Below are positions 13,827 to 22,750 of a stretch of 49,965 nt of DNA, piece by piece. Every line of letters begins with the position of its first letter. Positions within the stretch are counted from its first letter, which is position 1. The notes beneath the pieces are model-generated. The model saw only the letters and a list, made by a program, of their open reading frames with translations. It was not told the DNA's origin and did no database searches. Source of the DNA: a virus; IMG/VR virus record IMGVR_UViG_3300035016_000007, positions 1-49,965 of that record, one strand, 5' to 3'. Made by a program: the position numbers and the translations under genes.

Positions 13827-15841
13827 CCTTCCATCCCGGCGCCTTGCAGGCGATCGCGGGCATCCTCGCGGCCGCGATCAGACCCCAGCCGCCTGTGCCG
13901 TTCCAATTCTGGTTGCCTCAGAACATCGTGCTGGTCGACGGGCCGAAAAAGGGCGAACTCTGGTCGCCGGACGATGCGCCCTATCTGGTCGAGATCGCGG
14001 AATGCCTTAGCCAAGAGCATCAGTGCAACCAGGTCACCGTTCGAAAGGCGCAGCAAACTGGCGTCTCGATCCTCGCCCTGGCATGGATGATCTACCTCGC
14101 AGAAAACGCACCCGACAACGCGCTTTACGGCGTCCCCGGCCTCGACGCCTTGCAGGACGTCAACTCCGGCAAGCTCCAGCCGCTTATCGATGAGTGGCAG
14201 AAAAAGACCGGGAAAGAGGTTATTTTCCCTGCCGCAAACCGCAACGGTGGCGGGTCGAAAACGTACGAAAAGAAGTTTCCCGGCGGGACGATCTACCTCG
14301 CCAACGCCAATACGGTCATGGACCTGTCGGCAAAAACGACTCGTTACGGCGTCAAGGATGAAGTGTCGAAATGGCAGGAACTGCCGAACGGCGCCGATCC
14401 CGAAAACCTGTTCTTTGGGCGTTTCACCGCGTTCCGCAGGCAGAAAACCTATAAAATTCTTGAGCTGTCCACGCCGGAATTGGATAGCGGAGATCCTCTA
14501 GGCGAAGGCCCCGGTCACTGCCGCATCGATCGCGCGTTCCGCCGTTCTGATCAACGGTTTTGGCACATACAGTGTCCGGCCTGCGAGACGTGGCAGGTGC
14601 AGACGGATCAAAACTTCAAGGTTGATCGGCAGCATCCGCATAAGAGCGGCATGGCCTGCATCAAATGCCCGCATCTGATCTCGGAGATGGAGCGCGTCGT
14701 CGCTGTTCGTGCCGGTCATTTCGTCCCGACTTTCACCGGTCCCGATCGGCACCCTGGCTTTCATGTCGACCAGTTCATGTCGCTCATGATGTCCTATGAA
14801 GCGATCGCCGAGGACAAGATCAATTATGAGGCCAAGGGCGAGGCTGGCGCCAAGGACTATTCGAACGTCGTTTTAGGCCTGCCCTACCAAATGAAGGGGA
14901 ACGCGCCGGACCACAAACGGCTGATGGAGAGGCGCGAAGGTTACGCTTCGGACGTCATCCCCCATGGCCCCCTCCTGTTTGTGCTCGGCGCCGACGTCCA
15001 GTCCTACGGGATTTTTGCCGAAGGTGTTGCATATGCCGAGGATCGGCAGAGTTGGAACGTGTTCGCTGAGTTTCTACCCGGTGCGACCGACAACCCGCAG
15101 GAAGGTGCGTGGGTCAAGCTTTCGGAACTTGCAGCTCGGGAGTTTCCCGACGCCTACGGCGTTTTGCGCGAGATCGATGCTATCGGCGTCGACAGCGGTT
15201 ACCGAACCAACCAGGTGCTGGAATGGTGCCGCCGAACGCCTCGGGCTTACGCGGTCAAGGGTATGCCGGGACGTGGCGTGCCTGCGATCAGTCAGCCGCT
15301 GAAAAAGTCGGTGAACAAGAAAGGCAAACGTCGCCGGTTCGGATCGACGATGGTTTGGCCGGTCGGCACTTGGGCATTGAAAGCCGAGTTTTACGGCAAT
15401 CTGCACAAGGACGGGTTGGCCGCCGGGCAAACGATCGACCCGCCTGGCTACTGCCATTTTCACCAAGAGTTGGGCGAGGAATATTTCCACCAGATCACTG
15501 CGGAGTATTTCGACCAGAAACTGGTGAAGGGCAAACTTCATGAGGAATGGAAATCGCGCCGTTCCGACAACCACTACCTCGATTGTCGGATTTACGCGAT
15601 GGCGATGGCGGAGCACCTCGGCCTGACCCGCATGAGCAAAGACGATTGGGATCGTCTGCGGGCGCAACGTGAACCAGATATCGAAGCTGACATGTTCTCC
15701 GCAGATAGCCTTAGAATCATGGCAGACGCGCCGCCGGTTGCGGTTGCGCGCCCCCAGCCGGTTGAGCCTTCGCAAAGTTTGCGAACCCTCCCACCGCAAT
15801 CCGAGCCCGCTAGGGCCAATAGATGGGCGAAGCGTCGATGA
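13823..15841 (+). CDS. terL: Terminase large subunit, GpA family
   Basis: The GTG start at 13823 overlaps terS; earlier in-frame sequence is a shadow of terS. The protein of 672 aa has the GpA organisation. The ATPase part contains QVTVRKAQQTGVSILALAWM (the Walker-A-like region), and YGVKDEVSKWQE contains the acidic pair. A Cys-rich insertion follows (CPACETW...CIKCPH). The C-terminal nuclease has ADVQSYGIFAEGVAY and DSGYRTNQV acidic residues and an SDNHYLDCRIYAMA ending. It pumps and cuts DNA at the portal. A dispersed palindrome lies in its last 80 bases. Confidence 0.95.
   Translation: MTFHPGALQAIAGILAAAIRPQPPVPFQFWLPQNIVLVDGPKKGELWSPDDAPYLVEIAECLSQEHQCNQVTVRKAQQTGVSILALAWMIYLAENAPDNALYGVPGLDALQDVNSGKLQPLIDEWQKKTGKEVIFPAANRNGGGSKTYEKKFPGGTIYLANANTVMDLSAKTTRYGVKDEVSKWQELPNGADPENLFFGRFTAFRRQKTYKILELSTPELDSGDPLGEGPGHCRIDRAFRRSDQRFWHIQCPACETWQVQTDQNFKVDRQHPHKSGMACIKCPHLISEMERVVAVRAGHFVPTFTGPDRHPGFHVDQFMSLMMSYEAIAEDKINYEAKGEAGAKDYSNVVLGLPYQMKGNAPDHKRLMERREGYASDVIPHGPLLFVLGADVQSYGIFAEGVAYAEDRQSWNVFAEFLPGATDNPQEGAWVKLSELAAREFPDAYGVLREIDAIGVDSGYRTNQVLEWCRRTPRAYAVKGMPGRGVPAISQPLKKSVNKKGKRRRFGSTMVWPVGTWALKAEFYGNLHKDGLAAGQTIDPPGYCHFHQELGEEYFHQITAEYFDQKLVKGKLHEEWKSRRSDNHYLDCRIYAMAMAEHLGLTRMSKDDWDRLRAQREPDIEADMFSADSLRIMADAPPVAVARPQPVEPSQSLRTLPPQSEPARANRWAKRR
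15769..15790 (+). repeat. Dispersed palindromic site, copy 2 (best copy)
   Basis: TTCGCAAAGTTTGCGAA (15769-15785) is a perfect 17-bp palindrome around a central G and is followed by CCCTC. It lies in the 3' end of the large terminase gene. Near-identical copies lie at 6032-6053 (inverted) and 40945-40966. Confidence 0.65.
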
Positions 15842-17448
15842 CTGAAAAACAACGGATCCGGATCAAAGCCGGATCCGCGCCCGCACGCATGACAATGCCA
15901 GCGGCGCGCGCCGGCTACATGCGCGACACCCAAGCGGGCATCATCGCGGCCCGCCCCGCCTCGCTACGGGAGCACCGCGACGAAATCCGGCGGGTCTGGT
16001 GGCGTGCCTCGGCGCTTGCGATGGACATGCTGCAGAACTCGGGCCGCCTACGCGGCACGGCAGATCAGATCCTCGCGGACACGGTCGGCGTCGAGTTGCA
16101 GTTGAACCCTCGGCCTGATCTCGCGGCGTTTGGATATGATGCGCAGGAATCGATCGCTTGGATCCGGCAGGTAAAGGCCCGGTTCAAGACGTGGGCGTGG
16201 AACCCGCTGGAATGTGACTTCCGGGCGAAATTCACCATCCCGCAGCAAACTGATATCGGCATGCGTCATTGGCTCGCCTTCGGTGAAAGCCTTGGGGTGG
16301 TTGACTATCTCATGCCCCATGAGCGGCTCCCCGGCACCCGTACGGGCACTAAGTTTCTGCTCATGCAGCCGCAAAAGTTGGTGCAGGACACAAACGAAAT
16401 CGAGGGGATGTTCCAGGGCGTCATTCATGATGCTTACGGCCGCCCTACGCATTACCGCTTTGAGGAGCGGCGGGCGGGCATCACGGTCAAGGTCGACCAC
16501 GCGGCGCGCGATAGCGAAGGCCGGCAGATGGTTATGCACGCCTTTGATCCGTTCTCTTCTGAGGATGTGCGCGGGCTATCTCCCCTTGTGCCCACATTCC
16601 GCAAATATCTCATGGCTGAAAATACCGACGAAGCGACCGCGCAGGTTCGCTTTCTTCAGACGATCTATGCAGCCATCCTGAAAAGCACTCGCCCATCGGC
16701 GGAAGCGTTCGAAGCTTTCGAAGCGATGCGCGAGAATAAGGTTGAAGGCGTTGGCGAACTCGAAAAAGACTTTGTCAATTACTTCAAGGCTGCGCTCAAT
16801 AACGCCGCTGAATCCGAAATAAGGCTAGGCGCCGGCGCCGGCATCAGCCAGCTTGCACCGGATGAGGACTTGGAATTCAAGTCGATCTCGGTTCCCGGCG
16901 ATGACTATGCCGAATTCATGGCGCGCCTCGATCGTGATACCGCCCGTGCCCTCGGCGTGAGCTACGGCGGTTACACGCTCGACTATTCCAAGGCGACCTA
17001 TGCGTCGACCAATATGGAAAACTCGGGCCTGTGGCCGATCGCACAGCGGCGCACCGATCGCATCGCCGCTCCGCATGTCCTGGTGCCTTATTCGAGCTGG
17101 CTCGATGAGGAAATCGCTGAAGGCAACGTGCCCTTCAAGGGGGGCTATGAGGCTTTCTCGGCGAACCGCGACGCGATCCTTTGGGCACTCTGCCAAGGCC
17201 CTTCGAAGCCAACGGCCGATGACGAAAAGCGCGCACGGGCGTCCAGCGAACGCCTCGCCAATGGTACGGGCGCGCTCGAAAAGGAATGCGGCGAGCTTGG
17301 CGACGACGCGGAAGAGGTGTTCGAAAGCCGTGTCTATTGGCATGGCCGCTATACGAGCGCCGGCCTTCCTTCGCCGTTTGAGCGAAACCGGCCTAGCGAT
17401 CCCGCCGGCGAAGAGAAAAAGAAGAAACCGGAGGCTGTCGAAACATGA
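15838..17448 (+). CDS. Portal protein, lambda gpB family
   Basis: The start at 15838 is set by the ATGA overlap with terL (an ATG five codons earlier is possible). Recognisable lambda-portal features are SLREHRDEIRRVWWRASALAM near the start, GFGES-type motif as LAFGESLGVVDYL, HAFDPFSSEDVRGLSPLVPTF in the middle, and GVSYGGYTLDYSKATYASTNM in the last third. It forms the dodecameric ring through which DNA enters and to which the tail attaches. Length 536 aa is normal. It is coupled to the small connector gene that follows. Confidence 0.95.
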   Translation: MTEKQRIRIKAGSAPARMTMPAARAGYMRDTQAGIIAARPASLREHRDEIRRVWWRASALAMDMLQNSGRLRGTADQILADTVGVELQLNPRPDLAAFGYDAQESIAWIRQVKARFKTWAWNPLECDFRAKFTIPQQTDIGMRHWLAFGESLGVVDYLMPHERLPGTRTGTKFLLMQPQKLVQDTNEIEGMFQGVIHDAYGRPTHYRFEERRAGITVKVDHAARDSEGRQMVMHAFDPFSSEDVRGLSPLVPTFRKYLMAENTDEATAQVRFLQTIYAAILKSTRPSAEAFEAFEAMRENKVEGVGELEKDFVNYFKAALNNAAESEIRLGAGAGISQLAPDEDLEFKSISVPGDDYAEFMARLDRDTARALGVSYGGYTLDYSKATYASTNMENSGLWPIAQRRTDRIAAPHVLVPYSSWLDEEIAEGNVPFKGGYEAFSANRDAILWALCQGPSKPTADDEKRARASSERLANGTGALEKECGELGDDAEEVFESRVYWHGRYTSAGLPSPFERNRPSDPAGEEKKKKPEAVET

Positions 17449-17711
17449 CGATGGTTCCGATCAACGGAGCGCCGGTGGATGTCGACGATCCCTGTGCGCT
17501 CTACCAAGCTCTCTATGCCGTCAAACTCCGGATCCTCGCTGGCGAAAATGTCAGCGAGATGTCCATCCAGTCGCCCGTTACCCGCGACCATATCGTGTTT
17601 TCATCTGTCAAATGGGACGCGCTGGAAGCGGAGCTTACGAGGTTGTCGACCGCGTGCGAGGCTAAACGCACTGGCAGGCGCCCGGCCCGACGCTTCTCCC
17701 TACGATTCTGA
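17445..17711 (+). CDS. Small gpW-like head-tail joining protein, 88 aa
   Basis: It starts in the ATGA overlap with the portal gene (MTMVPINGAPVDVDDPCALY). One helix (LYQALYAVKLRILAGENVSEM), a strand pair (QSPVTRDHIVFSSVKWD) and a second helix (ALEAELTRLSTACEAK) match the small alpha-beta gpW connector fold. That protein closes the portal before tail joining. In lambda the W gene lies just before the portal, so the order is locally swapped. The C-terminus is a basic tail. Confidence 0.75.
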   Translation: MTMVPINGAPVDVDDPCALYQALYAVKLRILAGENVSEMSIQSPVTRDHIVFSSVKWDALEAELTRLSTACEAKRTGRRPARRFSLRF

Positions 17712-17720
17712 GGGGTTCTC

Positions 17721-18641
17721 ATGAGCTTTCATTATGCGCGTATCGCGCAGCGCGTGTTTGACACGCCGCTGATGTACGATCCCCGGAAGGCGGAAGCCTT
17801 TCTTCAGGGGCTTGGAAGCCGGATCGCTGGCGACACAGTCGTCGTGAACAATCCGGGCGGCATGGTCGATCACATCGCCGGCTCCAACGGCCAGCCGCTT
17901 GCCGGCAAGATCGGGCGGAGGATCGAGCGGGTCTATGCTCGCGCAAACGCCTTGCCTTTCGACATGATCGGCAATGTGGCGATCATTCCGGTGGAAGGTA
18001 GCCTTGTGCACAAGGGCGGCTGGATTGGATCCCAATCCGGCGAAACCTCCTATCAGGGACTTCAAGCGCAGATCGCGACAGCCAAGCGGCTTCCGGAAGT
18101 GAAAGGGATTGCCTTCGAGGTCGACAGCTACGGTGGCGAGGTGAATGGCGGCTTTGAAACGGCGGCTGCGATCGCCGATCTGTCGCGCGCCAAGCCGACG
18201 ATCGCCATCTTGACCGATTTCGCCTACTCGGCCGGCTATCTGCTCGCTTCGCAGGCGCGCCAGATTGTCATGCCGGCATTTGGAGGGGCTGGCTCGATCG
18301 GCGTTATCATGTTGCACGCCGACTATTCAGAAGCACTTGCCGACGCCGGGATCAACGTGACGATCATTCGGGCAGGTGCACGGAAGGCCGATGGCAATCC
18401 ATATGAACGCCTTTCGCCCGCCCTTGCGGAGAAGTGGCAGGCGCAGGCGGAAGACATGCGGCAGATCTTTGCGACAACTGTCGCCAAGGGCCGCGCCGGC
18501 AAACTCACCAAAGCGCAAGCTCTGGCAACCGAGGCGGATGCTTTCACCGCGAAAGAGGCGCTTTCGCTCGGCCTTGTCGATGCCATCGCTGATCCCGTCG
18601 AAACCTTCGAACTCTTCATCAAGAACATCAACCGGAGCTGA
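17721..18641 (+). CDS. S49-family head maturation protease (lambda gpC-like)
   Basis: An SppA/S49 serine peptidase: VAIIPVEGSLVHKGG opens the domain, IAFEVDSYGGEVNGGFE follows, the nucleophile Ser (about residue 170) is in DFAYSAGYLLAS, and GAGSIGVIMLHADYSEAL contributes to the active site. It processes portal or scaffold inside the procapsid. At 306 aa it lacks the extended C-terminal scaffold region of lambda gpC; the separate downstream gene at 18646 probably supplies it. Confidence 0.92.
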   Translation: MSFHYARIAQRVFDTPLMYDPRKAEAFLQGLGSRIAGDTVVVNNPGGMVDHIAGSNGQPLAGKIGRRIERVYARANALPFDMIGNVAIIPVEGSLVHKGGWIGSQSGETSYQGLQAQIATAKRLPEVKGIAFEVDSYGGEVNGGFETAAAIADLSRAKPTIAILTDFAYSAGYLLASQARQIVMPAFGGAGSIGVIMLHADYSEALADAGINVTIIRAGARKADGNPYERLSPALAEKWQAQAEDMRQIFATTVAKGRAGKLTKAQALATEADAFTAKEALSLGLVDAIADPVETFELFIKNINRS

Positions 18642-18645
18642 CCCG

Positions 18646-19224
18646 ATGGGAAATCTGCTCGCTACCGTCATGGCCGCGATCCGGCCGGGCGCGATGCCCC
18701 ATGACCTCGACGATATCGAGGTTGAACCGGATGCTTCGGCGTCCATCCTCGCAACGCCTCCGCTGGAGGCTACCACTCCCACCGGAGGTACTATGACTAA
18801 CCTGACTTTGGCTGCCGCTGCACCTGGTGCGGCCGCCGCCATCGCCGCCGCGACCGCCGGTGGCGATGGTGCCGCCGCATCGTTTGCCGCTGTTGCGGCC
18901 GTGATGTCGGCTGATTCCATCAAAGGCGATGCCGGCCGCATGTCTGCGGCTGTCGCGCTGATGGCGATCGCGCCTTCGCTGTCGGCCGAGGCGGTAACCG
19001 CCTTTGTCGCCGAATATGTGCCGACGGGCGCGGCTAGCGCTGCGGCACCCGAACCGGCTGCTACCGCAGCCGCGCCGGCACCCGCCCCCGCGCAGACCTA
19101 TGCGGAGCGGCGCGCCGCAGCCGCCTCGCTCGCAATGCCCTCGCCGGTCAAGTCCACCGCAAAGGATGGCCTTGACCCCTCGAAAGTCTTCGCCGCACGC
19201 CGCGCGGCCGTAAAGGGTTCCTGA
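18646..19224 (+). CDS. Probable scaffold-like Ala-rich head protein, 192 aa
   Basis: It lies between the protease and decoration genes, where lambda carries scaffold Nu3. The chain is extremely Ala-rich and low in complexity (LAAAAPGAAAAIAAATAGGDG, then AAAPEPAATAAAPAPAPAQT), with a basic C-terminus as expected for a capsid-binding scaffold. An internal ATG at 18793 has a strong GGAGGT just upstream, so a shorter product of about 143 aa may also be made. The scaffold role is inferred from position and composition, not from a recognised domain. Confidence 0.65.
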   Translation: MGNLLATVMAAIRPGAMPHDLDDIEVEPDASASILATPPLEATTPTGGTMTNLTLAAAAPGAAAAIAAATAGGDGAAASFAAVAAVMSADSIKGDAGRMSAAVALMAIAPSLSAEAVTAFVAEYVPTGAASAAAPEPAATAAAPAPAPAQTYAERRAAAASLAMPSPVKSTAKDGLDPSKVFAARRAAVKGS

Positions 19225-19225
19225 C

Positions 19226-19606
19226 ATGGCTACCGCTACTGAAAAGCCCCGCCCGCTTGCCTTCCTCCTCAGCGAGGCGGACGGCTACCTCTCCCGCGAC
19301 ACGCTGATCATCGCGTCCGGCGCGGGCAAGCTGGAAGCCGGAACCGTGCTCGGCATGGTGACCGCTTCCAAAAAATACGTCGTCGCTCCGAATGCTGAAG
19401 TCGCGGGCAAGGAGGGCGCCGAAACGGCTGTTGCCATTCTCGCCTATCCCGTCGACGCGACCAGCGCCGACGCGGAAGCCGTCTGCATCACCAATCATGC
19501 GGAGGTGAAAGACCCGATGCTGATCTTTGACGCATCGGTCAATGACGCCACCAAGCGCGGCACCAAGCTGACCCAGCTGCGCGCAAAAACCATCAAGGCT
19601 CGGTAA
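19226..19606 (+). CDS. Head decoration protein, lambda gpD family
   Basis: The 126-aa product (MATATEKPRPLAFLLSEADG...) has the gpD-like pattern SRDTLIIASGAGKLEAGTVLG followed by AVAILAYPVDATSADAEAVCIT and NHAEVKDPMLIFD. Trimers of this protein cap the capsid lattice and stabilise the expanded head. It is immediately followed by the capsid gene, as in lambda. Confidence 0.92.
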   Translation: MATATEKPRPLAFLLSEADGYLSRDTLIIASGAGKLEAGTVLGMVTASKKYVVAPNAEVAGKEGAETAVAILAYPVDATSADAEAVCITNHAEVKDPMLIFDASVNDATKRGTKLTQLRAKTIKAR

Positions 19607-19618
19607 GGAGATCCCCCG

Positions 19619-20629
19619 ATGACTTCTCAGAATGCACATACGGGCGATCCCTTCAGCCTCGAAACGCTGACGGCCGCCGTAAACACCGGATCCTATCGCC
19701 CCGGTCAGATTACCGCCTCCGGCATCTTCGACGAAGACAGCGTCACCACGATCCACGTTTCGGTCGAGCTTCGCGATGGCAAGCTGTCGCTGGTGGAACC
19801 GAGCGCACGCGGCAGCGATGGCGAAACCACGGGCGACGATGACCGCAAGAAAGTGCCGTTCGCCGTCGACCACTACCAGCGCAACGATTCGATTGCGGCT
19901 GATGAAGTGCAGGGCGTTCGCGCCTTCGGCACTGAAAATGAAGCCGAGCAGCTCGAAACCCGCGTTGCCTCCAAGGCGCGCCGTCATGCCAGCGACCTCA
20001 CGATGACGTTGGAGCATCAGCGCGTCGGCGCGATCAAGGGCATCGTTACCGCGAAGTCGGGGAAAACCCTGCACAATCTCTACAGCGTCTTCGACATCTC
20101 CGTTCCGGCGGCGATCTCGCTGGAACTCGATAACGCGGACACGAAGGTTGGCGACCTCTGGCAGGACGCACTTTACGGCATCGAAGACGCTCTCGATGAG
20201 CCGTATGATGGCCTGCATGTTTTCACCGGTCGCACGTTCCACAAGTCCTTGTGGCTTCACAAGGCTGTGCGCGAGACCTTCCTTTTCGGGGCGGGCGCCG
20301 GTGTGCTTCGTCAGGATGTTCCCGACGTCTTCGAATTCGGCGGCGCCACCTGGGAGCGCTATCGTACCGGCGCAAAGGCGACGGCCGATTTCGGCGCGCC
20401 TTACATCGCGCACGATCGCGCACGCGTCGTGCCGAAGGGGGTTCCGGATCTCTTTATCACCCGGTTCGCGCCGGCTGATTATAACGAGACCGTCAACACG
20501 CCGGGCCTGCCCTTCTATTCTCGCGCGATCGAGAAGCGGAATGGCAAGGGCTATGACCTCGAAGTGCAGATGAACGCGATTTCGCTCTGCACCCGTCCGC
20601 AGGTTCTGCGCGAGTTGACCCTCACGTAA
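19619..20629 (+). CDS. Major capsid protein, lambda gpE family
   Basis: 336 aa, the usual length of the E family. Recognisable parts are DPFSLETLTAAVNTGSYRPG at the N-terminus, the acidic strand region, HASDLTMTLEHQRVGAIKGIV in the middle, and DLFITRFAPADYNETVNTPG with an FYSRAIEKRNGKGYDLEVQM ending. It builds the icosahedral shell with the decoration protein. A good ribosome site (GGAGATCCCCCG) precedes the start. Confidence 0.95.
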   Translation: MTSQNAHTGDPFSLETLTAAVNTGSYRPGQITASGIFDEDSVTTIHVSVELRDGKLSLVEPSARGSDGETTGDDDRKKVPFAVDHYQRNDSIAADEVQGVRAFGTENEAEQLETRVASKARRHASDLTMTLEHQRVGAIKGIVTAKSGKTLHNLYSVFDISVPAAISLELDNADTKVGDLWQDALYGIEDALDEPYDGLHVFTGRTFHKSLWLHKAVRETFLFGAGAGVLRQDVPDVFEFGGATWERYRTGAKATADFGAPYIAHDRARVVPKGVPDLFITRFAPADYNETVNTPGLPFYSRAIEKRNGKGYDLEVQMNAISLCTRPQVLRELTLT

Positions 20630-20707
20630 GTCAAAACAGGTTGGCGATCAGCGATTGAGCTGATCGCTTCACCCTTCAGCCCTTGAGGCGCTCAAAGGAA
20701 AACTCCG

Positions 20708-21040
20708 ATGACAAAGAAGATACTTACGATCGCGCTCTTTAATAGCTGCAAGCTCTCCGCAGCCGCGATGGGAGAGGCAGAAGACATTCCGGTCGGCGCA
20801 CACGAACCGATCGAGGTGCCGGAAAAGTATGCTCTCGATCTCCTCGAAAACAAATTCGCCTATCGGCTTGGCGATGACGAGGCCGGCGGCAGCAAGCCGA
20901 CGAAAAAGCAGATCGCAGCCGCGGAGAAAGCCGTGGCGGCCGCCAAAGCCGCACTCGAAAAAGCCGATGAAACCGGCAAAACTGCGGCAGAAACGAACCT
21001 TGCCGAGGCCGAGGCGGAGCTTGCCACGCTGAAAGGCTGA
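20708..21040 (+). CDS. Small head-tail region protein with Lys/Ala coiled coil, 110 aa
   Basis: The first 55 residues (MTKKILTIALFNSCKLSAAA...VPEKYALDLLENKFAYRL) form a small folded unit. From about residue 60 the chain is an Ala/Lys/Glu helix (KKQIAAAEKAVAAAKAALEKA). It sits between capsid and connectors, in the place of lambda FI, which helps packaging, and a similar helper role is possible. No family is certain. The 78-bp gap before it contains a short inverted repeat (GCGATCAGCGATTGAGCTGATCGC) that may attenuate transcription. Confidence 0.68.
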   Translation: MTKKILTIALFNSCKLSAAAMGEAEDIPVGAHEPIEVPEKYALDLLENKFAYRLGDDEAGGSKPTKKQIAAAEKAVAAAKAALEKADETGKTAAETNLAEAEAELATLKG

Positions 21041-21044
21041 CATC

Positions 21045-21431
21045 ATGGATCTAGCCGCTGCACGCGCCGCGCTTCCCGGGATTACCCGGGCGGCGCTGGG
21101 CGAACTCATCTCCATACGTCCGATGCGCGAAGGTAAGATGAAGCAATCTCCTGATGAGACTCGGACTGTGCTTGTTGACCTTCCGGCGCGGGTCGATATC
21201 TGGCCCGACCTGGTGCAAATGGGCGGCGGTCGGGAAAAGCCGACTGTTTCGCTTGCGCAGGGTGAGCACGCAACAGCATCGATCGTCCGCCGTGCCGGAG
21301 ATTGGGAGCCTCGACAAGGCGATCACGTCTTACGCGGTGCGGCAAAGGGCGCTGGGTTGTTTCGCATCACTCGCACCGGTGAAGACGGGGACGGGCGAAT
21401 GATGCTTTATCTGTCGGCGGCCGCGTCATGA
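21045..21431 (+). CDS. Head-tail joining protein (FII-like position), 128 aa
   Basis: Product MDLAAARAALPGITRAALGE..., with a central strand-rich part (TVLVDLPARVDIWPDLVQMG...HVLRGAAKGAGLFRITRT) consistent with the small beta-barrel connectors that join portal and tail. Assignment rests on position and strand pattern. It overlaps the next gene by 4 bp (ATGA at 21428). Confidence 0.65.
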   Translation: MDLAAARAALPGITRAALGELISIRPMREGKMKQSPDETRTVLVDLPARVDIWPDLVQMGGGREKPTVSLAQGEHATASIVRRAGDWEPRQGDHVLRGAAKGAGLFRITRTGEDGDGRMMLYLSAAAS

Positions 21432-22219
21432 GTATCGTTCGCCAGCTCCTCCAAATTTCGGCCGTTGAGGCCTTGCGCGGCCGGACACTTGCCCTTGGTA
21501 ATGTGCACGACAGCATGATCGAAAGTATCGGCGGCGTTCTGAAGAAAAGCCGGCTGCCAATCATCGTCGTCTCTGTCGAGGCGGCAGACCAGCGTGCGCA
21601 AGGCAACGATCGCGGCTTTTTCGGGCGGCAATCGGTTTTCAAGATGCAGGTTCAAGCGGCGATCTTTGAACTGACAAAGGTCGGCGAAGATGAGGGCGGC
21701 GCTCCGGAGGAGCTCGTGCTTGTGCTCGGCGAGACTGACGCCGCGCTTGAGGGCATGCTCAATATCCTCGATCGGCAATGGCGGGTGGCGCTCACGGATC
21801 CGCGCAACGCGTGGGGCGATGTGTTTCGTGGCCTGGTGCTGCGGATTGGCAAGGTGCAGGACATGCGCGCAGCCGATCCGGAGTTACCGCGTCGGCATGC
21901 CATGCGCCTTTCCGAAGTCGACATCGAGGCCATCGGCGAGCCGACGCTTGGTGAAGCGATCCCCCCGCCGATCGAGGCCGGGCTAGCCCTTTTGGAAGCG
22001 GATCCGGAATATCTGGGAATGGCTACTGAATGGCGGGCGCTGCTTACTGCCGGCGACAGCCTTGAGGACTGGGAAAAAGAGCAAGCGGCTCTTTTCGCCG
22101 ATCGCGCGCAAATAAACGCGCTGGGGCTTGGCCCGCTCGATCCCGAACTGATCACAGACTTTAACCAGGCGACGATCGAGATGGGCGGAATTTCCGAGAT
22201 CACGACCGTCACGGAATAG
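21428..22219 (+). CDS. Tail completion or terminator-like protein, 263 aa
   Basis: It starts MSIVRQLLQISAVEALRGRT. The N-terminal 120 residues show the helix plus strand order of phage tail terminators (RLPIIVVSVEAADQRAQGND, KMQVQAAIFELTK, EELVLVLGETDAALEGMLN). The second half is acidic and helical. It is the last connector before the baseplate genes, so a role in capping the tail is likely but not proved. Confidence 0.62.
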   Translation: MSIVRQLLQISAVEALRGRTLALGNVHDSMIESIGGVLKKSRLPIIVVSVEAADQRAQGNDRGFFGRQSVFKMQVQAAIFELTKVGEDEGGAPEELVLVLGETDAALEGMLNILDRQWRVALTDPRNAWGDVFRGLVLRIGKVQDMRAADPELPRRHAMRLSEVDIEAIGEPTLGEAIPPPIEAGLALLEADPEYLGMATEWRALLTAGDSLEDWEKEQAALFADRAQINALGLGPLDPELITDFNQATIEMGGISEITTVTE

Positions 22220-22228
22220 GTTGCCACA

Positions 22229-22750
22229 ATGATCGATGTCATTGTCGGCATGGCGGTTGATATCGCCATGCTGAAGACGGCTTTCGGCAATTCGCTGAAG
22301 GTGGGGCCGGTTGCGCAGGTCGATGCGCAAAAGGGCTATCGGATCCGGCTCGGCGGCGGCGAAGAAAAGCCAGTGCTCTCGAATTGGTATCCGCATCCCG
22401 AAACCGGCAAGACCAGCGTTCCGCTAAAGGTCAACCAGATCGTCGGGATGCTCAACCCGACCGGCGATCCCCGCAAGGGCCTTCTCATTCGCGGCGGCTA
22501 CTCCAACGAAAATTCCAGCCCCAATGCGGACATGGACGCAAATGTCTTCAAGGACGCCGGCGTCGAAGTGACGATCGCGGGCGGGGCACTTGTCATATCG
22601 GCCGGCGGAACAACGGTGCGGATCTCCGGATCCGGCCTCGATGTCGACGGCGGTCACATCAAGAATGACGGCGTTGCTGTCGACAAGACCCATCGGCACA
22701 CGGAAGTCGTGCACGGCGGAGATACTTCGGGGGTGCCGGTCGGTGGCTGA
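22229..22750 (+). CDS. V: Baseplate assembly protein V (tail spike hub)
   Basis: A P2 gpV-like protein: an OB-fold N-terminal part (GPVAQVDAQKGYRIRLGGGEEKPVLSNWY), then GMLNPTGDPRKGLLIRGGYS, a short beta-helix of repeated hydrophobic strands (VEVTIAGGALVISAGGTTVRISGSG), and a C-terminal HRHTEVVHGGDTSG that holds the His residues binding the iron of the spike tip. It forms the membrane-piercing needle. Length 173 aa is close to P2 gpV. Confidence 0.92.
   Translation: MIDVIVGMAVDIAMLKTAFGNSLKVGPVAQVDAQKGYRIRLGGGEEKPVLSNWYPHPETGKTSVPLKVNQIVGMLNPTGDPRKGLLIRGGYSNENSSPNADMDANVFKDAGVEVTIAGGALVISAGGTTVRISGSGLDVDGGHIKNDGVAVDKTHRHTEVVHGGDTSGVPVGG

Noticed and set aside
22384-22668. Plus-strand 94-codon frame inside gene V
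   Set aside because: It is a second frame of the spike gene, Arg-rich and without a start signal.
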